Part shown: positions 34,531 to 45,595 of the stretch, piece by piece | Numbering within the stretch: position 1 is the first letter of the stretch | Layout: every line of letters starts with the position of its first letter | Assembly: GCA_946479855.1 (NCBI GenBank) | Contig: CAMLHL010000004.1 | Coordinates: forward strand, 1 to 64,000 | Source: an uncultured Pseudomonadota bacterium | Lineage (GTDB): Bacteria > Pseudomonadota > Gammaproteobacteria > Burkholderiales > Rhodocyclaceae | DNA length: 64,000 nt | Direction: 5' to 3' | Made by a program: the position numbers and the translations under genes | The notes under the pieces: model-generated | The model's input: the letters and a program-made list of their open reading frames with translations, nothing else | The model's database searches: none | Told to the model about the DNA's origin: nothing

Positions 34531-36057
34531 ATGCGTCATGCCCTCCTTTTTTCCGTCTTCGTCATCGCTTCTTGCGGGCTGGCCTACGAACTGATCGCCG
34601 GCGCACTGTCGTCCTACCTGCTCGGCGATTCGGTGACGCAGTTTTCGACGGTGATCGGCACCTACCTGTTCGCCATGGGCGCCGGCTCGTGGCTGTCCAA
34701 ATACATCACCCGCGACCTGATCGGGCGCTTCATCCAGATCGAGCTGATGGTCGGGCTGCTGGGCGGCTTTTCGGCGGTCGGGCTGTTTCTGGTGTTCACC
34801 TGGCTGGCGGCGCCTTTCAAGCTGGTACTTTATCTGGCGGTGTTCGGTGTCGGCGTGCTGGTTGGCCTGGAAATCCCGCTGGTCATGCGCATCCTGAAGC
34901 GTGAGCTGGCCTTCAAGGACCTGGTGTCGCAAGTGCTCACGTTCGATTATCTCGGCGCGCTGGCGGTGTCCATCCTCTTTCCGCTGGTGCTGGCGCCGCA
35001 ACTCGGCATGGTCCGTACCGGGTTGCTCTTCGGCGTGCTCAACGTCGGCGTCGCGCTGTGGGCCTTGCATCTGTTCCGCGACCAGTTGCCGGGCCGGCGC
35101 TGGCTGGCCGTGCAAAGCTGGAGCGTCTTCGGACTGCTCGCCATCGGCTTTGCCGGGGCCGGCCAGCTGACGACCTTCGCCGAGGCCCATCTCTATGCCG
35201 ACGAAATCGTCCATGCCGAGACGACGCCCTACCAGCGCATCGTCGTCACCCGCTGGCGCGACGACCTGCGGCTGTTCCTCAACAACAACCTGCAGTTTTC
35301 CTCGCACGACGAATACCGCTACCACGAGGCGCTGGTCCATCCCGGGCTGTCCAGCCTGCCCGGTGCCAAACGGGTGCTGGTGCTCGGGGGCGGCGACGGG
35401 TTGGCGGTGCGCGAAATCCTCAAGTACCCGAACGTCGAGTCGGTGACCCTGGTCGATCTCGATCCGGCAATGACCCGGCTGTTCTCGACGGCGCTGGCGC
35501 TGGTCGCCTTGAACCGGGGTTCGCTGCAGTCGGAGCGGGTCAAAGTGATCAATGCCGATGCGCTGCAATGGCTGGAGGAGAGCCGTGATTACTTTGATTT
35601 CATCGTCATCGACTTTCCCGATCCGGCCAATTTCGCCCTCGGCAAGCTGTACACCTCGGCCTTCTACCGGCTGGTCGAAAAGCGCCTGTCGGCCCGTGGT
35701 CGGCTCGTCGTGCAATCGACCTCGCCGCTCTATGCCCGGCAATCGTTCTGGTGCGTCGTGGCGACGCTGGAAGCGGCCGGTTTCAAGACGGCGCCTTATC
35801 ACGCGCTGGTGCCGTCGTTCGGCGAATGGGGTTTCATCATCGCCGGCCGGGAGGAATTCGCCATGCCTGTCCCGGCAGGGGCGTTCCTTGGAACTGCGGT
35901 CGACGGGGAAAAAACGCGATTTTTGACCGGCGAAACCTTGTCTGGCCTGTTCAGTTTTCCGGCCGACATGGCGCGCGTGCCGGCCGAAGTGAACCAACTG
36001 AACAACCAGGTATTGGTGCGCTACTTCGAGACGGAGTGGCGCCAGGTCATCCGTTAG
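34531..36057 (+). CDS. Membrane-anchored spermidine-synthase-like protein
   Basis: 508 residues from ATG 34531. The N-terminal ~210 residues hold about seven TM helices (for example LLFSVFVIASCGLAYELIAG). The C-terminal half is a Rossmann methyltransferase-fold domain of the SpeE type: motif I VLVLGGGDGLAVREIL, VTLVDLDPAM, and DFIVIDFPDPANF in place of the usual acidic D-x-x-D-P. This is the transmembrane polyamine aminopropyltransferase family. Biochemical activity cannot be assumed for it, and no speD is in the window. Its 3' end overlaps the convergent GGDEF-EAL gene by 11 bases. The family often accompanies DUF350/DUF4178 proteins. Confidence 0.86.
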   Translation: MRHALLFSVFVIASCGLAYELIAGALSSYLLGDSVTQFSTVIGTYLFAMGAGSWLSKYITRDLIGRFIQIELMVGLLGGFSAVGLFLVFTWLAAPFKLVLYLAVFGVGVLVGLEIPLVMRILKRELAFKDLVSQVLTFDYLGALAVSILFPLVLAPQLGMVRTGLLFGVLNVGVALWALHLFRDQLPGRRWLAVQSWSVFGLLAIGFAGAGQLTTFAEAHLYADEIVHAETTPYQRIVVTRWRDDLRLFLNNNLQFSSHDEYRYHEALVHPGLSSLPGAKRVLVLGGGDGLAVREILKYPNVESVTLVDLDPAMTRLFSTALALVALNRGSLQSERVKVINADALQWLEESRDYFDFIVIDFPDPANFALGKLYTSAFYRLVEKRLSARGRLVVQSTSPLYARQSFWCVVATLEAAGFKTAPYHALVPSFGEWGFIIAGREEFAMPVPAGAFLGTAVDGEKTRFLTGETLSGLFSFPADMARVPAEVNQLNNQVLVRYFETEWRQVIR

Positions 36058-37819
36058 CCGGGCTTGCAATGCCCGGGTTGTCGCGCCGAGCCTGCAGGTA
36101 GGCCAGCGTTTCCTCGTAGGGCAGCGGCTTGCTGTACAGGTGGCCCTGCAGCGTGTCGCAGCCGAGGCGTGCCAGGAAGGCGCGCTGCATGTCGTTTTCG
36201 ACCCCTTCCCCGACCAGTTCGAGGCCAAGGCTGTGGCCGAGCGCAATGGTGGCCTTGCAGATCGCGGCATCGTTGACGTCGGTCTCGATGTCCTTGACAA
36301 AGGAACGGTCGAGTTTCAGGCGCTGGATCGGCAAGTGCTTCAGGTAGGCCAGCGAGGAATAGCCGGTGCCGAAGTCGTCGATGGCCAGAACGATGCCCAT
36401 CGCTGCCAGCTGGTCGAGGATGGACAGCGTCGTTTCCGGATTCTCCATCGCCGTGCTCTCGGTGACTTCGAGTTCGATATCCTGCGGTGAAAGCTCGTAG
36501 CAGGCCAGCGCGCCGCGGACAAGGAGGAGCAGGTTTTCGTGGCGCAACTGCTGGGCCGAAATATTGATGGCGACCCGGATGCCGTCGATACCCTCCTGCT
36601 TGAAGTTGCGAATCAGCCGGCAGGTTTCCCAGATCACCCAGTCGCCGAGCGGCTGGATCAATCCGGTTTCTTCGGCAATGGTGATGAAGCGCAGCGGCGG
36701 GACCGAACCGAAGATCGGATTGTTCCAGCGCAGCAGCGCTTCGAGGCCGATTACCCGGCCGGTCGTGGTCTGGATCTGTGGTTGGAAGTACAGCGCAAAC
36801 TCGCTGTCGCCCGGGGAAATTCCCGAAACGGCCTGACGCAGCTCGTTTTCCATTTGCAGCCGCTCGCCGGCCGCTTCGTTCATGCGGGCCGTGTAGAACT
36901 GGTGATTGTTGCGACCGGCACTCTTGGCGTGATACATCGCCGTGTCGGCATTGCGCAGCAGCGTGCCGGGGTCGCCGCCATCGATCGGGAACAGGCTGAT
37001 GCCGATCGACGGCGTGGCGTAGAGGATGTGATCGGCGATCCGGTAGCTGTCGGCCAGGTTGCTCTGGATCTTGCTGGCGACGCGGGCAGCCGTCAGCGGA
37101 TTTTCGATTTCCGGCAGGACGACGACGAATTCGTCGCCGCCGATGCGCGCCACCAGATCGCTGGAACGCACGCATTCGCGCAGGCGCAGGGCGACTTTCT
37201 GCAGCAGCTCATCGCCCACCTGATGGCCCAGCGTATCGTTGATGTTCTTGAAATTGTCGAGGTCGATCAGCATCAGCGCCAGCTGATGGTTTTCCCGTTC
37301 GCAGATGCGCAGCGACTGACCCAGTTGCGACTCGAAGGCAAGCCGGTTGGGAAGGTTGGTCAGCGGGTCGTGATAGGCCAGATAGGCGAGCCGGTCGGCG
37401 ACTTCCTTGCTGGCATTGATGTCGGTGAAATTGGCGACATAGCACTGCACGCTGCCGTCGTCGTTGCGCATTACGGCAATCTTCAGCCAGCGCGGATAGC
37501 TGGTGCCATCCTTGCTCTTGTTCCAGATTTCACCTTCCCAGAAATCCTTGGCCTTCAGCGCCTGCCACATGGTCGCGTAAAACTCCCGGCTGCTGTGGCC
37601 GGACGCCAGCATGCGGGGATTGTTGCCGCGCAGTTCGTCGAGCGAATAACCGCTCAGGCGGCAAAAAGCCCCGTTGGCGGCAACGATCAGGTTGTTCGCA
37701 CTGGTGACCATGATCGGCTCGTGACTCTGCTCGTAGGCTCGCAACAAGACCGCCCCGGACAGTGCGGCGCTGTCCGGGGCGGTGATCTTGGTGCCGGCGG
37801 GGAGGGCAGGATCGGTCAC
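36047..37819 (-). CDS. PAS-GGDEF-EAL cyclic-di-GMP protein
   Basis: 590 residues from a GTG. Order: PAS (~25-145), GGDEF (~155-315) with intact RIGGDEF, and EAL (~330-580) with EALLRW, the Glu of ELEVTES, DDFGTGYSSLAYLK and KLDRSFVKDI, and a QGHLYSKPL end. Both catalytic motifs look intact, so it could make and break c-di-GMP; in such bifunctional proteins one activity usually dominates under PAS control. No TM helices, so cytoplasmic. An RSSD tetrapeptide sits at the I-site position five residues before RIGGDEF, giving RxxD. Confidence 0.94.
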   Translation of the reverse strand: MTDPALPAGTKITAPDSAALSGAVLLRAYEQSHEPIMVTSANNLIVAANGAFCRLSGYSLDELRGNNPRMLASGHSSREFYATMWQALKAKDFWEGEIWNKSKDGTSYPRWLKIAVMRNDDGSVQCYVANFTDINASKEVADRLAYLAYHDPLTNLPNRLAFESQLGQSLRICERENHQLALMLIDLDNFKNINDTLGHQVGDELLQKVALRLRECVRSSDLVARIGGDEFVVVLPEIENPLTAARVASKIQSNLADSYRIADHILYATPSIGISLFPIDGGDPGTLLRNADTAMYHAKSAGRNNHQFYTARMNEAAGERLQMENELRQAVSGISPGDSEFALYFQPQIQTTTGRVIGLEALLRWNNPIFGSVPPLRFITIAEETGLIQPLGDWVIWETCRLIRNFKQEGIDGIRVAINISAQQLRHENLLLLVRGALACYELSPQDIELEVTESTAMENPETTLSILDQLAAMGIVLAIDDFGTGYSSLAYLKHLPIQRLKLDRSFVKDIETDVNDAAICKATIALGHSLGLELVGEGVENDMQRAFLARLGCDTLQGHLYSKPLPYEETLAYLQARRDNPGIASPANG

Positions 37820-37866
37820 TGATGCGGCCTGTCTGGATGATCGGGGTGGGGCTGTCTGGTTACAGT

Positions 37867-38958
<1,092 letters not shown>

Positions 38959-38967
38959 AGGTTTTCC

Positions 38968-39546
38968 TTAAACGGCTTTGCCGTGCAACTGTTGTTGGGC
39001 GCCGGCAAAGTCTCCGGCGGCAATTTTCGGCCAGGCCAGCAGACAGCGGGCGAGGGCGTGTTCGATCTCCGGCAGTTCTTCCTTGCGCGGCTGGTGCAGG
39101 ACGAAGTCGACCACCTGCTGGGTCATGCCGAGCGTGCGCGGGTGGCCGATGCCCAAGCGCAGGCGCCAGAAGTCGGGGGTGCCGAGCCTGGCCTGGATGT
39201 CCTTCAGGCCGTTGTGGCCGCCGTTGCCGCCGCCCTGCTTGAGGCGGATGCCGCCGGGCGGCAGGTCCAGCTCGTCATGGATGACGAGAATTTCGTCCGG
39301 GGAAATTTTGTAGAAATTGGCCAGCGCCGCGACCGCCTGGCCGGAGCGGTTCATGAAGGTGGTCGGCTGTAGCAGCCAGGTTTCACCGGCGCGGGCTGCC
39401 TTGCCGAAAAACTTGGCTTGCAGGGTGAGGCTCACCTTGAGTTTGTCGGCAAGCTGGTCGATGAACCAAAAACCGGCGTTGTGCCGGGTGGCTTCGTATT
39501 CGGAACCCGGGTTGCCGAGGCCGACGATCAGGCGGGGAGGGGTCAT
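38968..39546 (-). CDS. pth: Peptidyl-tRNA hydrolase
   Basis: 192 residues. Frees tRNA from stalled peptidyl-tRNA. Family marks: [20 protein letters not shown] with the active-site Asn and His, [32 protein letters not shown], and [14 protein letters not shown]. Lies between rplY and ychF, a conserved order; a terminator separates it from rplY. Confidence 0.98.
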   Translation of the reverse strand: MTPPRLIVGLGNPGSEYEATRHNAGFWFIDQLADKLKVSLTLQAKFFGKAARAGETWLLQPTTFMNRSGQAVAALANFYKISPDEILVIHDELDLPPGGIRLKQGGGNGGHNGLKDIQARLGTPDFWRLRLGIGHPRTLGMTQQVVDFVLHQPRKEELPEIEHALARCLLAWPKIAAGDFAGAQQQLHGKAV

Positions 39547-39559
39547 AACTATAAGTGCG

Positions 39560-39594
39560 AAAAGGCCGCCGGCGGCATGAAGCCTGCGGCGGCC
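39560..39594 (-). terminator. Rho-independent terminator downstream of rplY
   Basis: On the minus strand GGCCGCCG (39594-39587) pairs with CGGCGGCC (39571-39564), with inner GGC/GCC pairing and a TTCAT loop, and runs into TTTT (39563-39560). It lies between the rplY stop and the pth start, so pth-ychF may need their own promoter or read-through. Confidence 0.7.
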
Positions 39595-39615
39595 ATTACA
39601 GCAGGTTGCCGGAAA

Positions 39616-40221
39616 TTACTCGGCAGCAGCTTCGCCTTCGGCGGCTTCTTCCGCGGCACCACCCTTGCCGACCACGCCAACGACGACGTCGTCAGCAGTG
39701 TGGTGGGCCAGTTTGACACCCTTCGGCAGCTTGAGCTGGGACAGGTGGATGCTTTCGCCGATCTTCAGGGCGCCGAGGTCGACTTCGATGAACTCGGGCA
39801 GGTCGCCGGCCAGGCACACGACGTCGACTTCAGTCAGGACGTGGTTGACCAGGCCGCCGTTGAGCTTGACGCCGGGGGCGTTTTCTTCGTTGGTGAAGTG
39901 CAGCGGCACCTTGATGTGCAGTTCGTGCGTGGCATCGACGCGCTGGAAGTCGACGTGCAGGACGAGCGGGCGGTAGGCGTGGACTTGCGTGTCACGCAGC
40001 AGAACCTGTTCCTTCTTGCCATCGACGACGAGGTTGATGATCGAAGAATGGAAGGCTTCCTTCTTCAGCTTCAGCAACAGGTCGTTGTGATCCACCTCGA
40101 TCGATTGCGGGGCAGCGGCGCCACCGTAAACGATGCCGGGCACCTTGGCAGCGTGACGCAGGCGGCGGCTCGCACCCGTTCCCTGCAGCGTACGCGCTTG
40201 CGCGATCAGTTCAAAAGTCAT
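39616..40221 (-). CDS. rplY: 50S ribosomal protein L25/general stress protein Ctc
   Basis: 201 residues, the long Ctc form. N-terminal L25 domain that binds 5S rRNA (~5-92; [22 protein letters not shown]) and a TL5-type C-terminal beta domain (~95-185; [23 protein letters not shown]). Ends in an Ala/Glu-rich tail. Located directly after prs on the same strand (54 bases), the usual prs-rplY-pth-ychF order. Confidence 0.97.
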   Translation of the reverse strand: MTFELIAQARTLQGTGASRRLRHAAKVPGIVYGGAAAPQSIEVDHNDLLLKLKKEAFHSSIINLVVDGKKEQVLLRDTQVHAYRPLVLHVDFQRVDATHELHIKVPLHFTNEENAPGVKLNGGLVNHVLTEVDVVCLAGDLPEFIEVDLGALKIGESIHLSQLKLPKGVKLAHHTADDVVVGVVGKGGAAEEAAEGEAAAE

Positions 40222-40275
40222 GGTGTTACTCCAGAGTTTTCCCGGTCCGCGACCAGAACGGGAAGGTTAAAAAAC

Positions 40276-41226
40276 TTAGTCGATGAACAGCGACGAGACG
40301 GAGTCGTCGTTGCTGATCCGGCGAATGGTTTCGGCCATGATTTCGGCCACGGAAAGCTGGCGGATGCGCGGGCAGGCAGCGGCATCATCGCGTAGCGGAA
40401 TGGTGTCGGTGACGACCAGGGCGTCGAGGTCGGAATCATTGACGCGTTCGACGGCCGGGCCGGAGAGCACCGGGTGGGTGCAATAGGCGACGACCTTCTT
40501 GGCGCCATTGGCCTTGAGGGCGGTGGCTGCCTTGCACAGGGTGCCGGCGGTGTCGACCATGTCGTCCATGATGATGCAGGTGCGGCCGTCGACTTCACCG
40601 ATGATGTTCATCACTTCGGAGACGTTGGCCTTCGGGCGGCGCTTGTCGATGATCGCCAGGTCGCATTCGAGGCGCTTGGCCAGCGAACGGGCGCGGACGA
40701 CGCCGCCGTGATCGGGCGAAACGACCAGCGGGTTTTCGTAATTCTGCTTGCGGATGTCGTCGAGCAGAATGGGCAGGGCATAAATGTTATCGACCGGAAT
40801 GTCGAAGAAGCCCTGGATCTGTTCAGCGTGCAGGTCCATGGTCAACACGCGGTCGACGCCGGAAGCGGCGAGCATGTTGGCGACCAGCTTGGCGGCGATG
40901 GGCACACGCGAGGAGCGCGAGCGGCGGTCCTGGCGGGCATAGCCAAAATAAGGGATGGCGGCGGTGATGCGGCCAGCCGAGGCGCGTTTCAGTGCGTCGA
41001 CGATGACCAGAAGTTCCATCAGGTTGTCGTTGGTCGGGGCGCAGGTCGATTGGAGCACGAAGATGTCGCGGCCGCGCACGTGTTCCTGCAATTCGACGCT
41101 GACCTCGCCGTCGGAAAAACGACCGACGTTGGCGCGACCGAGATCGACATTGAGCTGTTTTGCGACATCGGCAGCCAGTTTCGGGTTGGCGTTGCCGGTG
41201 AAGACCATCAAGCTGTTGTAGGCCAT
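40276..41226 (-). CDS. prs: Ribose-phosphate pyrophosphokinase
   Basis: 316 residues from ATG 41226, which has a CGGAGGAA ribosome-binding site; the frame runs further up to 41379 through the tRNA and is not used. Makes PRPP from ribose 5-phosphate and ATP, feeding purine, pyrimidine, His, Trp and NAD synthesis. Marks: [75 protein letters not shown], and the PRPP loop [14 protein letters not shown]. Confidence 0.98.
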   Translation of the reverse strand: MAYNSLMVFTGNANPKLAADVAKQLNVDLGRANVGRFSDGEVSVELQEHVRGRDIFVLQSTCAPTNDNLMELLVIVDALKRASAGRITAAIPYFGYARQDRRSRSSRVPIAAKLVANMLAASGVDRVLTMDLHAEQIQGFFDIPVDNIYALPILLDDIRKQNYENPLVVSPDHGGVVRARSLAKRLECDLAIIDKRRPKANVSEVMNIIGEVDGRTCIIMDDMVDTAGTLCKAATALKANGAKKVVAYCTHPVLSGPAVERVNDSDLDALVVTDTIPLRDDAAACPRIRQLSVAEIMAETIRRISNDDSVSSLFID

Positions 41227-41280
41227 TTCGACGTTCCTCCGGACTTTCAGCATATTCGCCTGCCTTTGCCCGACACAATG

Positions 41281-41309
41281 AAAATCGGGCAGGCTTGTGA
41301 CCTGCCCGA
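41281..41309 (-). terminator. Rho-independent terminator after tRNA-Gln
   Basis: On the minus strand TCGGGCAGG (41309-41301) and CCTGCCCGA (41293-41285) form a 9-base perfect stem with a 7-base loop, followed by TTTT (41284-41281). It ends the tRNA-Gln transcript 9 bases past its 3' end, so prs needs a promoter in the ~55 bases that follow or depends on read-through. Confidence 0.85.
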
Positions 41310-41317
41310 AGGAAGCT

Positions 41318-41394
41318 TGGCTGGGGAAGAAGGATTCGAACCTTCGAATGCCGGAATCAAAATCCGGTGCCTTGACCAACTTGGCGACTCCCCA
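41318..41394 (-). tRNA. tRNA-Gln (anticodon TTG)
   Basis: On the minus strand the acceptor stem is TGGGGAG pairing with CTTCCCCA at the 3' end, followed by GCCA. The anticodon stem CCGGA/TCCGG encloses loop TTTTGAT (anticodon TTG), and the T-loop is TTCGAAT. tRNA-Gln between ispE and prs is a conserved betaproteobacterial arrangement. Confidence 0.96.
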
Positions 41395-41469
41395 GCGGGT
41401 TGCTTGAACGGGTTCGCGTCCAAGCGAGGCGCGAATATTACAGGAGTCGAAGCGGGAAAGCCAGTCTTT

Positions 41470-42318
41470 TTAGAGAATTTTTGCGAGTGGGTGTTCGGGC
41501 AGGCCATCGGCAACCCAGCCGCACATGCCGGCGGGAAGGCGGGTGAGGACGCTTTCGGCGGCGCTGCGCTGCGGGAATGCGGCAAAGACGCAGGCCCCGG
41601 AACCGGTCATCATGGCCTGCGGCGCCTGGGTTTTCAGCCAGGCGAGGTGCTCGGCGACAAGCGGGAATTTGGCGCAGGCTACCGCTTCGAGATCATTGCA
41701 GCCCTGTCCGGCTCGCCAGTCGCCCGGACGCATTGGCGGCGTGTCGCGCCGCAGTTCGGAAGCGCCGAAAATCGCCGCTGTCGGCACGTGGACCGCAGGA
41801 TGCATGACCAGATAGCTTTCCGGCGGCAGATCGACCTCGGTAAAGGCTTCGCCGATCCCTTCGGCAAAGGTGTTGCGGCCATGGACAAAGACCGGCACGT
41901 CGGCACCGAGGCCGAGGCCAATTTTCTCCAGATCTGGACGAGTCAGGCCGGTTTGCCAGAGATGGTTGAGGGCGAGCAGCACGGTGGCGGCATCGGATGA
42001 GCCGCCGCCCAGGCCGCCACCCATCGGCAGCCGCTTGGTGAGATGAATGGTCGCCCCCTGGCGGCAGCCGGTAGCCTGCTGCAATAGGCGGGCGGCACGG
42101 ACGGTCAGGTCGCTGTCCGCCGGAACGCCGGGGATTGGCGTGGCAAGCATGATCCCGCCGTCGCTACGCGGCGTGAAGCGCAGGGTGTCGGCGCGGTCGA
42201 TGAAACGGAAGACGGTTTGCAGCAGATGGTAGCCATCGGCACGCCGGCCGACGACGTGCAGGAACAGATTCAGCTTGGCCGGCGCCGGCCAGTCGCTCGC
42301 CCAGTGCCATTGGGTCAC
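41470..42318 (-). CDS. ispE: 4-diphosphocytidyl-2-C-methyl-D-erythritol kinase
   Basis: 282 residues from GTG 42318, which overlaps the lolB stop as GTGA and has GGAAAG seven bases before it; ATG 42333 is an alternative with poorer spacing. Phosphorylates CDP-methylerythritol in the non-mevalonate isoprenoid pathway. GHMP-kinase marks: [22 protein letters not shown], the phosphate loop [15 protein letters not shown], and a C-terminal [13 protein letters not shown]. Part of the TPR-lolB-ispE run. Confidence 0.96.
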   Translation of the reverse strand: MTQWHWASDWPAPAKLNLFLHVVGRRADGYHLLQTVFRFIDRADTLRFTPRSDGGIMLATPIPGVPADSDLTVRAARLLQQATGCRQGATIHLTKRLPMGGGLGGGSSDAATVLLALNHLWQTGLTRPDLEKIGLGLGADVPVFVHGRNTFAEGIGEAFTEVDLPPESYLVMHPAVHVPTAAIFGASELRRDTPPMRPGDWRAGQGCNDLEAVACAKFPLVAEHLAWLKTQAPQAMMTGSGACVFAAFPQRSAAESVLTRLPAGMCGWVADGLPEHPLAKIL

Positions 42319-42887
42319 GGTGTTTCTTTCCATGCCTCGATGCGCAGTTTCAGTTCGATTTCGCCGGGACGCGAAATGCTCAACCGGGTCGGCAGGGCGG
42401 CCGGCGTTTCGTCGTCGTAGGCGTAGTCCACTTGCCAGCCGTCTTCGTGCAGGTGGCCGGGGCGTCCGAAGGCATCGTGCTCGATCCGGGCGTTGCCGCC
42501 TGAGCGACCGAGCAGCCAGGCCGGCAGGTGAGTGACCGGCAGGCGCTGGCCGGTGACTTCTTCGATCAGCCCGTCGGGATCGGTCGATTCGCTGGTCTTG
42601 CCCTCGGCGGTGCGCAGGCGAGAGATTTCCGGCGTGCTCTCAATTTCGGCCAGTCCGTAGCCGAGCGGACTGGAGAGCAGGATGCGGTCGCTGCGATTCT
42701 GGTGCGTCCAAGACAGGCGGCCGCCGGAATTCTGCGCCGCCTGGCCGGGCAGGGTGACGCGCAGGGCGAAGCGGCCGTCCAGCGAAAAGTCGCGGATATG
42801 GTCGCGCGGCGCGAGAGGGGCGGACGGTAGGCCGGCGCAGCCGCTCAGCAGGCCGGCGGCGAGCAGCAAGGCGGCGCGCAGGTTCAA
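42315..42887 (-). CDS. lolB: Outer-membrane lipoprotein receptor LolB
   Basis: 190 residues from TTG 42887, which overlaps the stop of the TPR gene as TTGA and opens directly on a lipoprotein signal ([16 protein letters not shown]). The open frame extends upstream to 42992 but that part has no signal character. LolB takes lipoproteins from LolA and inserts them in the outer membrane. LolB-like segments are [30 protein letters not shown] and [15 protein letters not shown]. Sequence is variable in this family; the lolB-ispE order supports the call. Confidence 0.9.
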   Translation of the reverse strand: MNLRAALLLAAGLLSGCAGLPSAPLAPRDHIRDFSLDGRFALRVTLPGQAAQNSGGRLSWTHQNRSDRILLSSPLGYGLAEIESTPEISRLRTAEGKTSESTDPDGLIEEVTGQRLPVTHLPAWLLGRSGGNARIEHDAFGRPGHLHEDGWQVDYAYDDETPAALPTRLSISRPGEIELKLRIEAWKETP

Positions 42888-44596
42888 GGCAGGAGTTTCT
42901 TGATCGTGCCGGCGAGGACTTCGTTGTCCGGATTGGCCTTGGCAGCTTCCTTGAGGATGCGGCGGGCGTCGTCCTGGCGGTTCATCGTCCATAGCACTTC
43001 GCCGAGGTGGGCGGCAATTTCCGGGTCGGCCTTGATCTTATAGGCCCGCTCCAGCGTTTGCAGCGCTTCCGCCAGCTTGCCCTGACGGTAGAGAACCCAG
43101 CCCATGCTGTCCATGATGAAGGCGTCTTCGGGGGCGAGGCTGAGCGCCCGGGCGATCAGGTCGTGCGCTTCCGGCAGGCGAATGTTGCGCTCGGCCAGCG
43201 AGTAGCCCAGCGCGTTCAGCGCATGCGGGTGGTCCGGCTTGAGGGCCAGCAGGTGCTTGATGTGGGTTTCGAGCAGTTCGGGCTTGCCGATGCGTTCGGC
43301 GACCAGGGCGGCTTCATAGATCAGTTCCGGATTGTCCGGCTGCACGTTCAGGGCGCTGTCGAGAACGATATAGGCGTCGTTGTTTCGACCGGCTTCGCGC
43401 AGCAACTGCGATTCGGCGAGGATCAGCTGGGTGCGTTCGGCATCGGTCGTGCCGTGGGTGTTGTGCAACAAGGCGCGGGCTTCCTCGATCTTGCCTTGTT
43501 GCAGCAGGATCTGGGCCGATCGCGAGCGGGCAGCAACGTACTGCGGACCGGCGGCAACCAGGCGGAAGTGCTCGAGGGCCGCGGCGGGTTGATTCTGTTC
43601 CTGGTCGAGTTGGCCGAGAAAGAAGTGGATGTTGCTCTTGTCCGGATAGTCCGAGGCGAGCAGGCGTTCGAGCTGGAGGCGGCCAGTGGCGGTGTCGCCC
43701 TGTTGCAGGGCCAGCATGGCGACCGGGTACATGACCTCGGGATTGTCGGGGGTGTCCTTGATCAGGTGGTCGAAGTGCTGGCGCGATTCATCGTAGCGCT
43801 TTTCGGTGATCAGCAGGCGGGCCAGGGCGAGGCGGGCATCGCGCGCATTCGGGTTGCGGGCGACGAAGTCGCTCAGGCTGGCGATGGCGGTGGAGGCGGA
43901 TTGTTGCGACTGGAGCTGGGCCCGCGCCAAGGCGGCAGGTTCCCAGTCCGGGCGTAACTGCAGGGCTTTTTCGGATTCGTTCAGGGCGCGCAGGTTGTCG
44001 CCGGCATTGGCGGCCGCCTGCGCCATGGCGAAATGGGCTTCCGGCAGGCTGTCGTAGGGGGTGGCGACGCGGTCGACCAGTTTCTGGACGGCATTCCTGT
44101 CGCTGTGCTTGGCCAGCATGCGGTTGAGGTGCATCAGGTTGTTGCCGAGATTCGGCTTGTCCTGTTCGAGCAGGGCAATCAGTTGCGGTGCCAGTTCATC
44201 GAGGCGATTGGCCAGGATCAGCAGCGAGGACTGGGTTTGCCTGGCCTTGGTCGAATCGGGTTCGACGTCCAGCCACAGCTTGGTCAGTTCGAGGGCGCGG
44301 TCGTACTGGTGGGTGCCGCCGGCGATTTCGGTGGCCCGGGCGATGACTTTCGGGTCGCGCGTGCGCTGGGCGAGATCGGTCCAGGCATCGGAACTCAACT
44401 TGGCGTCGCCGCGGCTCAGGGCGAACTCGCCGACCAGCACCTGGAAAACGGTGCGCGCCAGAATATCCTCCGACGAGGCTTGCGCCAGTCGCTTGCCGAT
44501 CGGTCGGGCCGGAGCGTTGCCGGCGGCCAGGGAGTGTCCGCCGTGGGTCAGTCCCAGGGACAGGGCGATGGCGGCGGCGATGAGCTTCAGTTGCAT
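42884..44596 (-). CDS. Exported tetratricopeptide-repeat protein
   Basis: 570 residues from ATG 44596, which gives a signal peptide (MQLKLIAAAIALSLGLTHGG); an upstream ATG at 44644 would mask it. The mature protein is almost entirely TPR-like helical hairpins, with clear units such as PDHPHALNALGYSLAERNIR, ALSLAPEDAFIMDSMGWVLY and DPEIAAHLGEVLWTMNRQDD. A periplasmic scaffold of unknown partner, always found next to lolB in betaproteobacteria, which hints at an envelope or lipoprotein role. Divergent from mutM. Confidence 0.88.
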   Translation of the reverse strand: MQLKLIAAAIALSLGLTHGGHSLAAGNAPARPIGKRLAQASSEDILARTVFQVLVGEFALSRGDAKLSSDAWTDLAQRTRDPKVIARATEIAGGTHQYDRALELTKLWLDVEPDSTKARQTQSSLLILANRLDELAPQLIALLEQDKPNLGNNLMHLNRMLAKHSDRNAVQKLVDRVATPYDSLPEAHFAMAQAAANAGDNLRALNESEKALQLRPDWEPAALARAQLQSQQSASTAIASLSDFVARNPNARDARLALARLLITEKRYDESRQHFDHLIKDTPDNPEVMYPVAMLALQQGDTATGRLQLERLLASDYPDKSNIHFFLGQLDQEQNQPAAALEHFRLVAAGPQYVAARSRSAQILLQQGKIEEARALLHNTHGTTDAERTQLILAESQLLREAGRNNDAYIVLDSALNVQPDNPELIYEAALVAERIGKPELLETHIKHLLALKPDHPHALNALGYSLAERNIRLPEAHDLIARALSLAPEDAFIMDSMGWVLYRQGKLAEALQTLERAYKIKADPEIAAHLGEVLWTMNRQDDARRILKEAAKANPDNEVLAGTIKKLLP

Positions 44597-44695
44597 GGAC
44601 GGCTTTCTGTCGAGATTGGTGCTGGCTTGCGTATAAGAACGCATAGAATCCGATAAGTTTGCGATGTTATTTTGGATTTGTCAGGGGAACAAGCA

Positions 44696-45529
44696 ATGCC
44701 GGAGTTGCCGGAGGTGGAAGTCTGTCGTCGCGGCTTGGCGCCGGAGCTCGTCGGTGCGACGATCGAAGGGGTAGTTATCCGGGCGCCCAGGTTGCGTCAG
44801 GAGATTCCGCGCGAGCTGATCGGGCTGCTGCCGGGCTGCCTGATCGTTGCCGTCCGGCGGCGCGGCAAGTATTTGCTGGTCGACTGCCGGCGGGATGGGG
44901 TGCAGGGAACCCTGATCATTCATCTCGGCATGTCGGGCAATTTGCGTTTCGTGCCGCCCGACTTGCCGCCGGCCAAGCACGATCATTTCGAACTGCTCCT
45001 GGCCGGACAGATCCTGCGCTTCGCCGATCCACGCCGTTTTGGCGTGGTGCTCTGGCAGCCGGGGCCGCCCGAGGCGGCGGAGCGGCATCCGTTGCTGGCG
45101 ACGCAGGGGGTCGAGCCCTTGTCCGAGAAGTTTACGGTCGACTGGTTTTTTGAGGCGATTTCCCGCCGCGGCGGGCCGATCAAGCCGACCTTGATGGATA
45201 GTCATCTGGTGGTCGGGATCGGCAATATCTATGCCTCCGAAAGCCTGTTCCGCGCCGGTATCTCGCCATTGCGGGCGGCCAACCGGATCAGCCGGGCGCG
45301 TTACGGGGTGCTCGTGCCGGCCATCCGTGAAACCTTGTCGGAGGCCATTGCGGCCGGCGGCAGCAGCATCCGGGATTACGTGCATAGCGATGGCGGCGCC
45401 GGCTGCTTCCAGATCCAGGCCGGTGTCTACGACCGCGCCGGACAGCCCTGCCTGCGTTGCGGCGGCGTCGTCCGACAGATTCGCCAGGCCGGGCGGAGCA
45501 CCTATTATTGTGTTGGCTGCCAGCATTAA
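44696..45529 (+). CDS. mutM: Formamidopyrimidine-DNA glycosylase (Fpg)
   Basis: 277 residues from ATG 44696. Removes 8-oxoguanine and formamidopyrimidines and cuts the abasic site. The start MPELPEVEVCRRGL gives the catalytic Pro2 and Glu3. RRRGKYLLVD carries the conserved Lys. A helix-two-turn-helix (VVGIGNIYASESLFRAGI) and a C-terminal zinc finger with CLRC...CVGC follow. Divergent from the TPR gene. Confidence 0.98.
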   Translation: MPELPEVEVCRRGLAPELVGATIEGVVIRAPRLRQEIPRELIGLLPGCLIVAVRRRGKYLLVDCRRDGVQGTLIIHLGMSGNLRFVPPDLPPAKHDHFELLLAGQILRFADPRRFGVVLWQPGPPEAAERHPLLATQGVEPLSEKFTVDWFFEAISRRGGPIKPTLMDSHLVVGIGNIYASESLFRAGISPLRAANRISRARYGVLVPAIRETLSEAIAAGGSSIRDYVHSDGGAGCFQIQAGVYDRAGQPCLRCGGVVRQIRQAGRSTYYCVGCQH

Positions 45530-45595
45530 TAACTATCTGCAAGCCCCTGTTTTTATGCTAAATTGGAACTTCAGATAGCATCCGGGAATACGTTC

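Noticed and set aside
34516..36300. 594-codon minus-strand frame opposite the SpeE-like gene
   Set aside because: Low-complexity His/Arg/Gln-rich translation typical of GC-rich antisense frames; the plus strand has TM helices and a GGGDG motif.
36539..37822. 427-codon plus-strand frame
   Set aside because: Antisense of the PAS-GGDEF-EAL gene.
45535..45580. CTATCTG/CAGATAG inverted repeat before the dynamin-family gene
   Set aside because: Seven-base arms 31 bases apart in a short spacer; too weak to call an operator or terminator.
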